The position numbers and the translations under genes are program-made. Of a stretch of 64,000 bases of DNA, positions 43,498 through 54,945 are shown in pieces (within the stretch, counting starts at the first letter, position 1; every line of letters begins with the position of its first letter). The stretch lies in assembly GCA_963556195.1 (NCBI GenBank), contig OY744532.1, positions 104,545,583 to 104,609,582 on the forward strand, given 5' to 3'. This DNA is from Sepiola atlantica. Lineage: Eukaryota; Mollusca; Cephalopoda; Sepiida; Sepiolidae. The notes under the pieces are model-generated. The model saw only the letters and a list, made by a program, of their open reading frames with translations, was not told where the DNA came from and made no database searches.

Positions 43498-44082
43498 ATC
43501 TTCTTGGTTCTATTTTTAGAAAACACCTTGTAAATGCTGTCATTTAATGCTAATCAAAGACATTCATTTTCTGTTGCTGATTTTACCGTTTGACTCGCAC
43601 CGAAATGACCATTATTACAGCTGATTTCTGTCTGTCCTCTGAGACTTTAAAACGTGTCCACTCTTATTATGAACCAATAAAAGTAAACACGACTTAAATT
43701 CAGTCGTGTCGGCCATGTTTGTGGAATTGTCTTCCGGAAGGACAAAAAAAAACAATCTACCTTATTGTTTGTTTTATATTTACTGTTAGCAATCTGACAC
43801 GCAAATTGTTTATTATTCTTCGTAACGTTCTTTCTTTTTTTTCTTCCATATTTTTCTTCCTCTTTTTCTTCCTTTCTCTCTTACTTTCTCCATTTCCTTT
43901 ATTTATGTATTTATTTTCACTTCTCTTTCCCATTCAATTATCTCTTACTTTTGTTCTTTACTTACTCATTCTTCTTTTATTTATTAACCAATTATTTCTT
44001 CTTTTTTGCCGTCTTTAATTTTCTTTTATTCGCCTTTCGTTTTGTCTTCCATTTTACTTGTCTTTTTTGGATCCTGATATAA
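43498..44082. other. Intergenic DNA, pyrimidine-rich from 43820
   Basis: TTC/CTT-rich on the plus strand at about 43820-44050 and continuing beyond the fold-back element (44790-44900), so that element inserted into a pyrimidine-rich tract. The 99-codon plus frame is low-complexity. Confidence 0.5.
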
Positions 44083-44366
44083 TTAATTTTGGTACTGATA
44101 TCGATCCTGAACCAGTTTTCGTGACGTTCGACTCGGAAGCGTTCGGCTGAACTACGCAAACGCCCGAGAGTTGACGAGCCGATTTGTACCAGACGACAAT
44201 TTTGATACGGTGCTGCGTCCTATGATCATAATGTTTTGCTTGTTTTGGTTTTTTTGTTGTTAGGGTTAGGGATAGGGTTAGAGTTAGGGTTAGGGTTAGG
44301 GTTAAGGGTTAAGGTTGGGGTTTAGGGTTTAGGGTTAGGGTTAGGGTTAGGGTTAGGGTTATGGTG

Positions 44367-44400
<34 letters not shown>

Positions 44401-44417
44401 GGATTGGGTTAAAGTTC

Positions 44418-44449
<32 letters not shown>

Positions 44450-44789
44450 AAAATGTTTATTTGATAACAGTAATGTCGCTGTTTTGCTTGTTTTGTTTTA
44501 AAAATTGCAACTATAACTAAAATTTATAGGACGCAGCAACGTATCAAAATAAAAAAAAATTTTATTTGATAACAGTAATTTCGCTATGTTTTGCTTGTTT
44601 TTTTTTGTTGTTTCTTTTAGAAAATGTATTGAAAATATAACTTACAATCACAGGACACAGCACCGTATCAAAATTTCGTCTGGTACCATTCGGCTCGTCA
44701 ACACTCGGGCGTTTGCGTAGGGCAGCCGAACGCTTCCGAGTCGAACCTCACGAAAACTGGTTCAGGATCGATATCAGTACCTTAATTTT
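44083..44789. mobile_element. Fold-back (long-TIR) element with telomere-repeat core
   Basis: 44091 to about 44222 and about 44648 to 44781 are inverted repeats of ~132 bp (about 90% alike), outer ends GGTACTGATATCGATCCTGA. TTAATTTT at 44083-44090 and 44782-44789 is an 8-bp target duplication. The interior has a TTAGGG-rich block and a diverged internal duplication of the inner TIR end (ATTTGATAACAGTAAT, then GGACGCAGCA(A)CGTATCAAAAT). No protein is encoded. 8-bp duplications occur in hAT, P and Merlin groups; the superfamily is not assignable from the ends. Confidence 0.85.
44261..44452 (+). repeat. Interstitial (TTAGGG)n array inside the fold-back element
   Basis: About 190 bp of TTAGGG with GGTTTAGGG, GGATAGGG and similar variants. 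TTAGGG is the animal telomere repeat. It lies wholly within the element, so it travelled with it or was copied into it, rather than marking a fused chromosome end. Confidence 0.9.
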
Positions 44790-45164
44790 CTATCCTTCCT
44801 TTCTTCATAAAGTCTGACTTTTCCTTCCTTTCTTTTCTGCTTCATTTCTGTCCATCCTCACTCTTTCTTCTTTTTATTTCATTTCATTCTTAGAATATAT
44901 GTTAATTCTTTTTGCATTTCTCATGTGTTCCCTCTTACTTTTTCCATATTATTATCACCATAAAAACAGACACACATAAGCGGAGTAGTACGCATTTTAA
45001 TACAAGATATGATGACAATATAAATTAAATGTATATAGACTAGCAAATATATGCTCGCTCTAGTCGCGTATTTTTGTATGCTGGTGAGATCATGTAATTA
45101 TAAAAGAACAACATACAATACATTGTTGAAGCAAAATACATTGTTTGGGACTATTAAAATAATT
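44790..45164. other. Pyrimidine-rich then AT-rich DNA, no gene
   Basis: Continuation of the CTT-rich target tract to about 44950, then AT-rich DNA up to the 25-bp satellite. Confidence 0.5.
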
Positions 45165-46050
45165 TCTATTAATAATGTTTACCTATTCATTTATTCATAA
45201 TGTTTACCTATTCATTTATTCATAATGTTTACCTATTCATTTATTCATAATGTTTACCTATTCATTTATTAATAATGTTTACCTATTCATTTATTCATAA
45301 TGTTTACCTATTCATTTATTCATAATGTTTACCTATTCATTTATTAATAATGTTTACCTATTCATTTATTAATAATGTTTACCTATTCATTTATTAATAA
45401 TGTTTACCTATTCATTTATTCATAATGTTTACCTATTCATTTATTAATAATGTTTACCTATTCATTTATTAATAATGTTTACCTATTCATTTATTCATAA
45501 TGTTTACCTATTCATTTATTAATAATGTTTACCTATTCATTTATTAATAATGTTTACCTATTCATTTATTAATAATGTTTACCTATTCATTTATTCATAA
45601 TGTTTACCTATTCATTTATTCATAATGTTTACCTATTCATTTATTCATAATGTTTACCTATTCATTTATTAATAATGTTTACCTATTCATTTATTCATAA
45701 TGTTTACCTATTCATTTATTCATAATGTTTACCTATTCATTTATTAATAATGTTTACCTATTCATTTATTAATAATGTTTACCTATTCATTTATTAATAA
45801 TGTTTACCTATTCATTTATTCATAATGTTTACCTATTCATTTATTCATAATGTTTACCTATTCATTTATTAATAATGTTTACCTATTCATTTATTAATAA
45901 TGTTTACCTATTCATTTATTCATAATGTTTACCTATTCATTTATTCATAATGTTTACCTATTCATTTATTAATAATGTTTACCTATTCATTTATTAATTA
46001 TGTTTACCTATTCATTTATTCATAATGTTTACCTATTCATTTATTCATTT
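45165..46050. repeat. 25-bp satellite, about 35 units, almost invariant
   Basis: The unit TAATGTTTACCTATTCATTTATT plus two bases is repeated about 35 times. Apart from one unit (AATTATG near 46000), almost the only variable position is one base read as C (TTATTCAT) or A (TTATTAAT). The order of C and A units itself repeats with a 16-unit period, so 400 bp were duplicated as a block. Confidence 0.95.
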
Positions 46051-46535
46051 TTAATATCGTCTCTGTCTGAATTGATTTTTTTAAATATGACGTAAATCAT
46101 TAATTTATGAAGTCACGCCAAAAGTATAATAAATTTGTTACGGTAATGTTTTAAGCTCTATTTATATAAAAGTCAAAATAGGTAAGACTAAAGATCTTCA
46201 GGTTTTGGTTTTTACTCATGGTAATAAACTCCGATTTATTGAGAATTTATTATTTACATTTACTGTTTATGCAAAAGTCTCCATTTATCAAAATAGTAAA
46301 GATCTCTGATACTTTGAAACGAGATAAATTCGGCAATTTATTTATTACATTTAACATGATGGTAAGCTACGGACAGACGGACACAATCTTTATTCATATA
46401 AGATGAGAATGATTTAGGAACGGATCAAATTTTAATTACAAAAGAAAAGTCATTTACGAATTTTACACAAAAATATTAATTTTAATGTAATGGTCAAACT
46501 CGGGGGGGGCGGGAAATAAATTGGCTCGGGGGGAA
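46051..46535. other. AT-rich DNA between satellites, no gene
   Basis: No recognised gene or repeat. A G-run (CGGGGGGGGCGGG) near 46500 adjoins the next satellite. Confidence 0.5.
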
Positions 46536-47480
46536 AAATGAATTGGCTAATTATGCTCCGCCATTGTTTTCACTAATATTTGTATACATATCTAATAATT
46601 TATCAAACAGTAAAATTAACGAAATAAATAATTATGGACCGCCATTGTTTTCACTTATATTTGTATACATATTAAATAACGGCTCAATCAGTGAAATTAA
46701 AGGAATAAATAATTATGCTCTGCCATTGTTTTCACTAATATTTGTATACATATTTATTAATGTTTCAATCAGTGAAATTAAAGGAATTAATAAATGAATT
46801 GGCTAATTATGCTCCGCCATTGTTTTCACTAATATTTGTATACATATCTAATAATGTATCAATCAGTAAAATTAACGAAATAAATAATTATGGTCCGCCA
46901 TTGTTTTCACTCATATTTGTATACATATTAAATAACGTCTCAATCAGTGAAATTAAAGGAATAAATAATTATGCTCTGCCATTGTTTTCACTAATATTTG
47001 TATACATATTTATTAATGTTTCAATCAGTGAAATTAAAGGAATTAATAATTATGCTCCGCCATTGTTTGCACTAATATTTGTATACATATTAAATAACGG
47101 CTCAGCAGTTAAATTAAAGCAATAAATAATTGTGCTCCACCATTGTTTTCACTCATATTTGTATACATATTAAATAACGTCTCAATTAGTGTGATTAACG
47201 GAATAAATAATTATGCTCTGCCATTGTTTGCACTAATATTTGTATACATATAAAAAACGACTCAATCAGTGAAATTAAATTAATAAATAATTATGCTCCG
47301 CCATTGTTTTGACTAATATTTACATACATATTAAATAACGTCTCAATTAGTAAAATTAAAAGAATAAATAATTATGCTCCGTCATTGTTTTCACAAATAT
47401 TTGTATACATATTAAATAACGTCTCAATCAGTGAAATTGAGGGAATAAATAATTGTGCTCCGCCATTGTTTGCACTAATA
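46536..47480. repeat. 81-bp satellite with an in-frame 27-residue reading
   Basis: About eleven units of GCTCCGCCATTGTTTTCACT..TTTGTATACATATTAAATAA.. type. Because 81 is divisible by three, the plus strand stays open through several units (46543-46797 and 46742-47125), giving NYAPPLFSLIFVYI..SEIKGIN. Units fall in three types (Ala-Pro, Gly-Pro and Ala-Leu), and this triplet recurs after 256 bp. The frame is probably a by-product, as later units are disrupted. Confidence 0.85.
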
Positions 47481-49760
47481 TGCCTATTTGCCTATTCTGA
47501 TTTAGCTATTTGCCTATTCTGATTTAGCTATTTGCCTATTCTGATTTGCCTATACTGATTTAGCTGTTTGCCTGTTCTGACTTGCCTATTTGCCTATGGT
47601 CATCTGACTATTTTCCTATATTATTTAGCTATTTGCCTATTCTAATTTGCCTATTTGCCCATGGTCATATGACTATTTGCCTATACTTATTTAGCTATTT
47701 GCCTATTCTGATTTAGCTATTTGCCGATTCTAATTTCCCTATTTATTTATTCTAATTTGCCTATTTGCCTATGGTAATCTGACTATTTGCCTATTTATAC
47801 TAAGCTATTTGCCTATTCTAATTTGTTTATTATGATTTGGCTACTTGACTATGGCCATCTGGCCTTTTGTCTATTCTGAATTAGCTATTTGCCTACTCTA
47901 ATTTGTCTATTTGTTTATTCTGATTTGTCCATTTGTTTATTCTTATTTGGCTATTTGACTATGGCCATCTGGCTATTTGCATATTCTAATTACACTATTT
48001 GCCTTTTCTGATTTTACTATTTGGCTAAACTGGTTTAGCTATATGCCTATTCTGATTTAGTTATTCGCTTATTCTGATTTGACTATTTTCCTATTCTGAT
48101 TTGGCTATTTTTATTTAGCTATTTGCTTATTCTGATTTCTGATTTAGCTATTTGCCTATTCTAATTTGCCTATTTGCCTATTCTGATTAAGCTATTTGTC
48201 TATTCTAATTTTCCTATTATGATTTGGAATTTGACTATGGCAATCTGGCTATTCTGATTTGGCTGTTTGCTTATTCTGATTTGGCTGTTTCCCTATGAAC
48301 ATCTAACTAATTGACTATATATATTTAGCTATTTGCCTATTCTGATTAAGCTATTTGCCTATTCTAATTTGCCTATTCTTATTTGACTATTTGACTATTC
48401 TAATTTGCCTATTCTGATTTGGCTATTGTACTATGCCTATCTGGTTATTTTACTATTCAGATTTAGCTATTTGCTTATTCTAATTTGCCTATTAACCTAT
48501 TCTGATTTTACTATTTGCCTATGGTCATCTGACTATGACTTTATTCTTACTATTTGCTTATCATATTTTCTTATTCTGATTTGGCTATTTGACTATAGCT
48601 ATCTTGCTGATTGCCTATTCTTATTTAGCTATTTGCCTATTCTAATTTGTGTATTCTGATTTGTCCATCTGGCTATTTGCCTATTCTGATTTAGCTATTC
48701 ACCTATTTAGTTTGACTATTTGCCTACTCTTATTTGGCTATTTTTATTTTGCTATTTGCCTATTCTGATTTCTGATTTAGCTTAATAGCTATTCTAATTT
48801 GCCTCTTCGCCTATTCTGATTTAGCTATTTGTCTATTCTAATTTGCCTATTATGATTTGGCATTTGACTATGGCCATCTGGCTGTTGACCTATACTGATT
48901 TGGATATTTGTCTATTCTGATTTGGCTATTTGCCTATTCTGATTTGGCTGTTTTCCTATGGTCATTTGCCTATTCTGATTTAGCTATTTGCCTATTCTAA
49001 TTGGCCTATCAAGCTGGTTGCCTGTTCTAATTTGCCTATTTGTCTATTCTAATTTGCCTATTTGCCTATTCTTATTTACCTATTTGCCTATTCTGATTTT
49101 GCTATTTGCCTATTCTAATTTGCCTATTCTTATTTAGCTGGTTGCCTTTTCTAATTTGTCTATTTGTCTATTCTAATTTGCCTATTTGCCTATAGCCATC
49201 TGGCTATTTGCCTATTCTGATTTAGCTATTTTCCTATTCTTATTTAGCCATTTGCCTATTTTAATTTGCCTTTTCTGATTTGGCTATTTGACTATTCTAA
49301 TTTGCCTATTCTGATTTGGCTATTTGACTATGGCCATCTGGCTATTTGCCTACTCTGATTTAGCTATTTGCTTATTCTTATTTAGCTATTTTCCTATTCT
49401 AATTTGCCTATTTGCCTATTCTGATTTGGCTATTTTTCCATTCTGATTTAGTTATTTGCCTATTCTAATTTGCCTATTTTCCTATTCTAATTTGCCTCTT
49501 TGCTTATTTTACCTATGGTCATTTGACTATTTGCCTATTCTTATTTAGCGATTTGCCTATTCTTATTTGGCTATTTGACTATTCTAATTTTCCTATTCTG
49601 ATGTAGCTATTTGACTATGACCATCTGGCTATTTGCTTATTCTGATTAAGCTATTTGCCTATTCTGATTATGCTATTTGCCTATTTCTTATTTGGCTATT
49701 TGCCTATTCTAATTTGCCTGTTCTGATTTGGCTATTTGCCTATTCTGATTTAGCTATTGG
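47480..49760. repeat. ~22-bp degenerate satellite, 2.3 kb
   Basis: CTATTTGCCTATTCTGATTT plus AG or GG, with a recurring variant GACTATGGCCATCTGG. Blocks of about 90-100 bp containing one variant recur irregularly, hinting at higher-order structure. The short Leu/Ile/Phe/Tyr-rich frames over it are artefacts. Confidence 0.9.
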
Positions 49761-50084
49761 CCTTGCCGGATGTACCCGGTCTTGCCCTAAATTCTGTCCG
49801 GTTTTATCAGGTCATCCCATAACTTCTGTCCGGATGCATCAATAACATCATAGAAAGGCTACGTTAAGATAAGAGTGTGTAGTGAAACAAGGGTTGCTCA
49901 ATCACATCCGCACCTGACAACCGGTAAGAGTTATTTCAGTAGTGCTCAGGAGGCCTCCTTGATTTTCAAAGGAATGTTGGTGCTTCTGAAGTATAACGGT
50001 CCCTAGAAATATTGGCGCTTCTAAAGTATAACGGTCCCTCTCAGGAATGTTGTTAAAGATACTCACGTTTTTAAAAAAGGGGGG
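49761..50084. other. Spacer between satellites with a ~33-bp duplication
   Basis: GCTTCT(G/A)AAGTATAACGG followed by TCCCT occurs twice near 49980 and 50015. The rest, with TGTCCGG motifs, is G+C-richer but has no recognised gene. Confidence 0.45.
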
Positions 50085-51450
50085 CTGGAGAGATTAAGGG
50101 GTTGGAGAAAATTTTATGGTTCGGCCCAATTTTTTTTTTTTTGAACTTAAAATATTACTCAGGGTTGTGGGAGAGTGAAAAAAGTTGGGGGGGGGCTGAA
50201 GAGATAAGGGGTTCCTGGAAAATATTAGGGGTCGGGCCAAATTTTTTTTTTCTTTTTTTTTAACCTAAAATATTTCTCAGGGTTGTGGGAAAGTGAAAAA
50301 AAGTTGGGGGGGTCCTGGAGAGATTAAGGGGTCGCGGAAAATTTTAAGGTCTGGCCTAACTTTTTAGGGGTCGGGCCAAATTTTTTTTGTTGTTTTTTTT
50401 TAACTTAAAATATTTCTCAGGGTTGGGAGAGAGTGAAAAACAAGTTGGGGATGCTGGAGAGATTGAGGGGTCTGGGAAAATTTTAGGGGTCAGGCCGAAC
50501 ATTTTAGGGGTCGGGCCAAATTTTTTTCTTTTTAACTTAAAATATTTGTCAGGGTTGGGAGAGAGTAAAAAAAGGTTGCGAGGGGTGGCTGGAGAGATTA
50601 GGGGGTCGGGCAAATTTTTAGGGGTCAGTTCAAATTTTTTAGGGGTCGGGCCAAATTTTTTTTTTTTTTAACTCAAAATATTTCTCAGGGTTGTGGGAGA
50701 GTGAAAAAAAAGTTGGGGGGGGTCCTGGACAGATTGGGGATCGGGGAAATTTTTAGGGGTCAGGACAAACTTTTTAAGGGTCGGGCCAATTTTTTTTATT
50801 TTTTGAACTAAAAATATTTCTCAGGGTTGGGAGAGAGTAAAAACAAAAGTTGGAAGGGAGGGTACGGGAAATTTTTAGGGGTCAAGACAAACTTTTTAGG
50901 TGTCGGGCCAAATTTTTTTATTTTTTTTATTTTTTTAACTAAAAATATTTCTCAGGGTTGGGGGAAGAGTAAAAAAATTATTGGGGGGGGGGGCTGGAGA
51001 GATTGGGGGCCGGGGAAATTTCTATGGGTCAGGACAAACTTTTAGGGGTCGGGCCAATTTTTTTAATTTTTTTTAATTTTTTTAACTAAAAATATTTCTC
51101 AGGGTTGGGAGAGAGTAAAATAAAAATTGGGGGGGGGGGCCTGGAGAGATTTGCGGTCGGGGAAATTTTTAGGGGTCAGGACAAACTTTTTCAGGGTCGG
51201 GCCAAATTTTTAAAATTTTTTGAACTAAAAATATTTCTCAGGGTTGGGAGAGAGTAAAAAAAAAGTGTGGATGGGCTCAGGAGATTGGGGGTCGTGGAAA
51301 TGTTTAGGGGTCAGGACAAACTTTTTAGGGGTCGGGCCAAATTTTTAAATTTTTTTATTTTTTCAACTAAAAATATTTCTCAGGGTTGGGGGAGAGTAAA
51401 AAAAAAGTTGGGGGACCTGGAGAGATTGAGTGGTCATGGAAATTTTTAGC
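50085..51450. repeat. ~137-bp G/T-rich satellite, about ten units
   Basis: CTCAGGGTTG recurs at about 50156, 50276, 50416, 50550, 50685, 50820, 50953, 51100, 51238 and 51380 (spacing 120-147 bp). Each unit has a GAGAGTGAAAAAAAGTTGGGG part, a CTGGAGAGATT part, AGGGGTC(A/G)GG blocks and an AT-homopolymer part. Frames such as 50387-50671 simply read through the repeat. Confidence 0.9.
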
Positions 51451-51454
51451 AGCG

Positions 51455-51620
51455 ATATGAACGTATTTAGCATTCGCACCGGGGCGGCGATAGGTTTCTA
51501 TTTAGCATTTGCACGGCGGCGGCAATAGGTACGTATTTAGCATTCAGCGGTGGGATAGGAACGTATATAGCATGTGCACATGGGCGGTCATAAGTATTTA
51601 TATAGCATGTGCACGGGGAG
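51455..51620. repeat. ~40-bp tandem repeat, four units
   Basis: AACGTATTTAGCATTCGCAC-type units with GGGCGG(C/T) and GCACGGGG variants near 51470, 51510, 51550 and 51595. G+C-richer than the flanks. Confidence 0.75.
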
Positions 51621-51905
51621 TCTAAAAAAATTGGGGGGGAGGCAAAAAAAAATTTTCTTTTATTTTTTTCATTGAAAATATTTATATGTATGGGGGAGGA
51701 TGAAAAAAATTTTTTCGGGTGGGGGGGGGGTAAAAAAATTTTTTTTTTCTTTTTTTAAACTAAAAACATTTCTAAAAAAATTTTTAAGGGGGGGCAAAAA
51801 AATTTTATTTTTCTTTTAAATTAAAAATATTTCTAAGTATGTGGGAGGATGGAAAAAAAATTCTCTTTTTCTGTTTTTAACTAAAAATATTTATATTTAT
51901 GATAG
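51621..51905. repeat. G-run/T-run degenerate repeat
   Basis: Alternating GGGGGG(A)AAAAAA-TTTTT blocks and AACTAAAAA.ATTT motifs at about 65-80 bp, related in style to the preceding 137-bp satellite and probably its eroded edge. Confidence 0.55.
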
Positions 51906-52019
51906 TGACAATACATGAATGAACACTATTTTTTTCTAACACACGGGCGCATTAATATGAGTTCTTACGTATGCGAACTGGGCTGAAGATAGGTACATAT
52001 ATATAGTTCTTGAATGTTT

Positions 52020-52165
52020 CTTCTCTTTATTTCTCAGGCGTTTTGTTTATTTGTTTTTGTCACCTGAAGATGATTCGGAAAAGGATAAAAACGTTCGTGA
52101 TACATATGGAACATATATTAATTATATTTGATTTTGACACAAATAATCATTAAAACAATTGTAAA
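52020..52165 (+). repeat. Dispersed repeat, family C, third copy
   Basis: CACCTGAAGATGATTCGGAA, then AAAACGTTCGTGATA and TTGATTTTGACACAAATAAT, in the same order as 34640-34850. Confidence 0.5.
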
Positions 52166-52265
52166 TAATTTAAAACTCGAGCAGTACAATTGTTATGTTG
52201 GACAATGTTTTTCTTAAATTAAAAAATGCTGCCTAAATACACACAATATATATATACACATCCAA

Positions 52266-52268
<3 letters not shown>

Positions 52269-52328
<60 letters not shown>
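52269..52328. repeat. (TA)n microsatellite
   Basis: Pure TA run of about 60 bp. Confidence 0.95.
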
Positions 52329-52331
<3 letters not shown>

Positions 52332-52339
52332 TTGTATTC

Positions 52340-52382
52340 ACACGGACATGTACGAAATCTGCGACACTGTACATGTCTGTGT
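52340..52382. repeat. 14-bp hairpin after the (TA)n tract
   Basis: ACACGGACATGTAC (52340-52353) and GTACATGTCTGTGT (52369-52382) pair over 14 bases with one G-U type mismatch and a 15-base loop. Confidence 0.7.
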
Positions 52383-53243
52383 AAATAAAGATAATCATAT
52401 ATAAAAGCTCTATTTTATATTGAGCACTTTTTATAAACTAGGTTAGAATTATTTGGATTACTACCATGTCGATGCTTTACCTGGATAAGTACCCAGCAGA
52501 AGAATGTATTTTGTACTCGTTACGCTATCAATAGGGATTGCGGGAGCTTGACTACCTTCGAATGTACATTTTTTTTCACTGGATTAACTTTATCGGACCC
52601 GGAAGAAAAAATGGCCGAATACCTCAGGTCAGTTTTATTTTATTCGAATTGGCTTTAGCGGAGCTTGCATCTTACCAGGAAGTTATGATTTTCACAACTC
52701 CTATTAGCTCATAAGAACCCTGAATTTGGACATTATAGTATTCAACACCAAGTAAGTTTTTTACTGAACTGTTCACATAGTTTTTTTTTCTATCGTTTTA
52801 TTAATTTGCATACACCTTGGATACACGTTTCACTGTCATATACTGCATCGATAGCAAACAAATTTCCCGTCTGGATAACTTTTTGTTTTTGGACTACCAT
52901 TCACCACCTGGATTGTTTTTTTAATTAACCTCTTTGATGTCTTTCTTGAAGCTGTTTTAAACTTTATGACTTGGATGAACTGTATAAGTTTAGCAAAAAA
53001 GTATGTTTTGGGTCGATATATTTGATGTTTTATATACTTTTATGTATGTTTATGTGAATTTTTTATATATTTTCAATGTTTAGTTTTATTAATTGCAGTA
53101 ATGTCCTTGCGGTAATGGTCCCCTAAGGAGAAGATTTTCTTTGAAAAATCTTGAGTTAAGGACTTTAAAGTACTTTGCTTGAACATTGAATGCTAATAAA
53201 ATTTGATTCGCAACTTATTTTATTATTTCACTTTATCTAGTGC

Positions 53244-53247
<4 letters not shown>
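52383..53247. other. Noncoding DNA with recurring CTGGAT motifs
   Basis: (C/T)TGGATTA(C)TACCA and ACCTGGATTG-like blocks recur several times and resemble 20363-20408, which also precedes a (TA)n tract. It is probably part of an unrecognised repeat. No gene was seen. Confidence 0.35.

Positions 53248-53321
<74 letters not shown>
53248..53321. repeat. (TA)n microsatellite
   Basis: Pure TA run of about 74 bp, followed by an AG-rich segment to about 53420. Confidence 0.95.
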
Positions 53322-53325
<4 letters not shown>

Positions 53326-53439
53326 ATATGATATATATGTATATAGAGAGAGACCGACAAACAGACAGAGAAAGAGAGAGAGAAAGAAAATTAAAGAAAG
53401 AAAGAAGAATAGAGAGAAGCTATATATAATAAGATAGTT

Positions 53440-53945
53440 AGTTGAGATATACAAAATTGGATATGTAATAACTGCCCAATTCTGACTGAGACGGGCGATG
53501 CTTTCCATTTTTCCTCATTAATTCCATTCAGTTGGAGTAACAAACTCGGACCGAATGAGATGCTTTAGTCAATAAATGTACCAACGTGTTTTTGTTCTGT
53601 TCGAAAAAGAGAAACGTATTTGCTTTGCACAGGCGAAAACCCATGTTTACTTAGATCGTTGTTTATTTACCTGCTATTTCTGGTGGGTAGACTTAGCCGA
53701 TTTGACGTCAATTAGAAAAACATAAAATCGAAATTTGGTTTTATTTTCTACGTCGGGTTTCACTTTGCGAACAAAGACGTTTGATTGCAACGACTGTCAC
53801 AATTGTATGGATAGGAAATGACAGAAGCATCATCGAAAGGCACAAAGAGGCAATAAACCGCCTTTCAGATCGGTTATGGTAAATGAATGAAACTACAGTA
53901 CAGTTGCAGTTTTTCTGATTATAATGCACAATATATAAGTAACTA
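53440..53945 (+). repeat. Old ~500-bp repeat, copy 1
   Basis: Diverged but collinear with 58085-58625: CCATTTTTC.CATTAATTC, CCAACGTGT, CATGTTTACTT, GTTTA(T/C)TTACC, AGGAAATGAC, and GCACAATAT/ACACCATAT ends. Both copies lie just downstream of a (TA)n tract. No protein was recognised. Confidence 0.5.
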
Positions 53946-53969
53946 GCAGGGATACTCGCGGTTAATCCT

Positions 53970-54235
53970 GGAGTTGACGGTTTTTTAAGTGGATAACGAC
54001 ACGGACGGACGACCTGGGTGTGCCATGGACGAGTCAAGTCGATTCCATAATACAACTTTCACCTAAATATGTTGATAACCACTACGTGGTCCCTCCTGTG
54101 TGAATGCCAACAACATAATCAAGCCGGTCAACAAAGTTGTAGCATTCTGAGTCATACGACTTAACTTACTTTACTATCATGTGACATTCCTTTATCTTGG
54201 GTTTCATACAATTCGAATGACAATAAAGGTTAATA
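53970..54235 (+). mobile_element. tRNA-derived SINE, second copy
   Basis: TTAAGTGGATAACGACACGGAC then GACCTGGGTGTGCCA and GTCGATTCC correspond in order to the box A to box B region of the SINE at 36880. Box A has lost its first half and box B is weak, so it is an older copy. Confidence 0.55.
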
Positions 54236-54278
54236 GAAACAAAACAATTTTGCATCACATTATGTCTCCTTTATGAAG

Positions 54279-54281
<3 letters not shown>

Positions 54282-54353
<72 letters not shown>

Positions 54354-54371
54354 TATTTAAAATTAACATTG

Positions 54372-54422
<51 letters not shown>
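54282..54422. repeat. Two adjacent (TA)n tracts
   Basis: TA at about 54282-54356 and 54373-54422, separated by AAAATTAACATTGC. Confidence 0.95.
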
Positions 54423-54424
<2 letters not shown>

Positions 54425-54556
54425 GGGGTAAGGTACACGATAACTAATGAAAATGAAATGCCGTCGTAGACAAAATGTTTGAAAAAAGAAACAAACGGTA
54501 AACAGGTTAAAATGTAGGAGAAAAACAAAAGCAAGAGATTTGACCGGTTTCGTTCG

Positions 54557-54594
54557 ATATATATATTTATATATATATATATATATATATGTAT

Positions 54595-54640
<46 letters not shown>
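54557..54640. repeat. (TA)n microsatellite
   Basis: TA-rich with TTTATA and GTATACAAA interruptions. Confidence 0.9.
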
Positions 54641-54643
<3 letters not shown>

Positions 54644-54654
54644 TTTATATTAAA

Positions 54655-54945
54655 GTGAAATATTTTGTTAAAATCTACAATTGTGTGATTTAAATGAAAA
54701 ATTCATGTATTTAATATTTTTTTGCAAGCTTTCGTTGTAAGACAACTTTGTCAGGCGAGACTGTCTTATAGTTTTTTGTCTTCTTTTTTTACTCTTCATT
54801 TTGATGGTATTAACCCCGAGGGATAGAATCCCGATATGAGCAGAAACAGACGTCATGTTCTTAAAGACGTTAGGATAAGTGTAGTCCTGGCGATGTTTTC
54901 AAGTAAGGAAATGTACAAAATCTTTGAAGCACGCATTAGAATTTA
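54655..54945 (-). repeat. Dispersed repeat, family A, inverted copy 3
   Basis: Reverse complement of the 7262-7603 type: GCAAGCTTTCGTTGTAAGAC is the GAAAGCTTGC end of the hairpin core at 54724-54755, followed by the shared TTTTGATGGTATTAACCCCG and GACGTTAGGATAAGTG segments. Confidence 0.6.

Noticed and set aside
44261..44452. Chromosome end or fusion point
   Set aside because: The TTAGGG block is enclosed by inverted repeats and an 8-bp target duplication, so it belongs to a mobile element.
45165..46050. CRISPR-like array
   Set aside because: The repeats are contiguous with no spacers; it is a simple satellite in eukaryotic DNA.
50387..50671. 94-codon repeat protein
   Set aside because: It reads through the ~137-bp satellite and frames differ from unit to unit.
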